Below the pieces are notes generated by a model. That model was not told where the DNA came from. It searched no databases and worked only from the letters and a program-made list of their open reading frames with translations. The position numbers and the translations under genes are program-made. Below, piece after piece: positions 63,956-64,000 of a DNA stretch of 64,000 nucleotides. Positions within the stretch are counted from its first letter, which is position 1; every line of letters starts with the position of its first letter. The stretch comes from Symbiodinium natans. Lineage: Eukaryota; Sar; Dinophyceae; Suessiales; Symbiodiniaceae. The stretch covers positions 1,713,788 through 1,777,787 of the forward strand of contig CAJNDS010002190.1 in the NCBI GenBank assembly GCA_905221605.1, given 5' to 3'.

Positions 63956-64000
63956 ATCGGCAACATGGTAAGAACGATACAGCCCTCAGCCCTAAACCCT

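Overview
Organism. The window looks like nuclear DNA of a core dinoflagellate. Evidence seen in the sequence: plant-type TTTAGGG/CCCTAAA telomere-like repeats scattered everywhere in both orientations; genes on one strand broken into many exons of about 30-130 nt; splice donors that are GC and GA as well as GT, with acceptors mostly AG|G; many short foldback elements; and a LINE polymerase of the APE endonuclease class. The genus cannot be fixed from sequence alone. Almost all long open frames in the window are read-through of repeats; the real genes are chains of tiny exons.

Layout. 0-9.2 kb: scattered coding-like islands, mostly + strand, of one or more unrecognised genes. 9.3-10.6 kb: repeat-poor stretch. 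10.8-13.56 kb: six coding islands ending in a TGA (unrecognised gene). 13.94-21.42 kb: a 12-exon NADAR-domain (YbiA-like) gene of about 271 codons, assembled here exon by exon with matching phases. 22.39-40.39 kb: an ERI1-like DEDDh 3'-5' exoribonuclease gene, 11 exons recognised; its N-terminal exon was not found. A short two-TM open frame broken by one TGA (28.5-29.0 kb) lies in one of its introns. Its last intron holds a full-length 6.3 kb LINE retrotransposon (33.9-40.2 kb) in the same orientation, with a 14-bp target-site duplication. 40.4-64 kb: about 35 further + strand coding islands, several ending in stop codons, from genes I do not recognise.

What holds it together. Introns very often begin with TTTAGGG arrays directly after the exon and end with CCCTAAA arrays directly before the next, so many introns have inverted telomere-like ends; one about 103-nt intron is made of this repeat alone. 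Several insertions are flanked by 10-22 bp direct repeats, as expected of intron-generating (introner-like) or MITE-like transposition. At least eight families of 70-130 bp foldback elements are interspersed.

Most unusual signal. The LINE carries the 12-mer GACCACACCGCC ten times exactly, and its first 11 bases three more times followed by A, spread over both ORFs and in two different reading phases. The single frameshift in ORF2 sits exactly at a copy of this 12-mer that lacks two bases.
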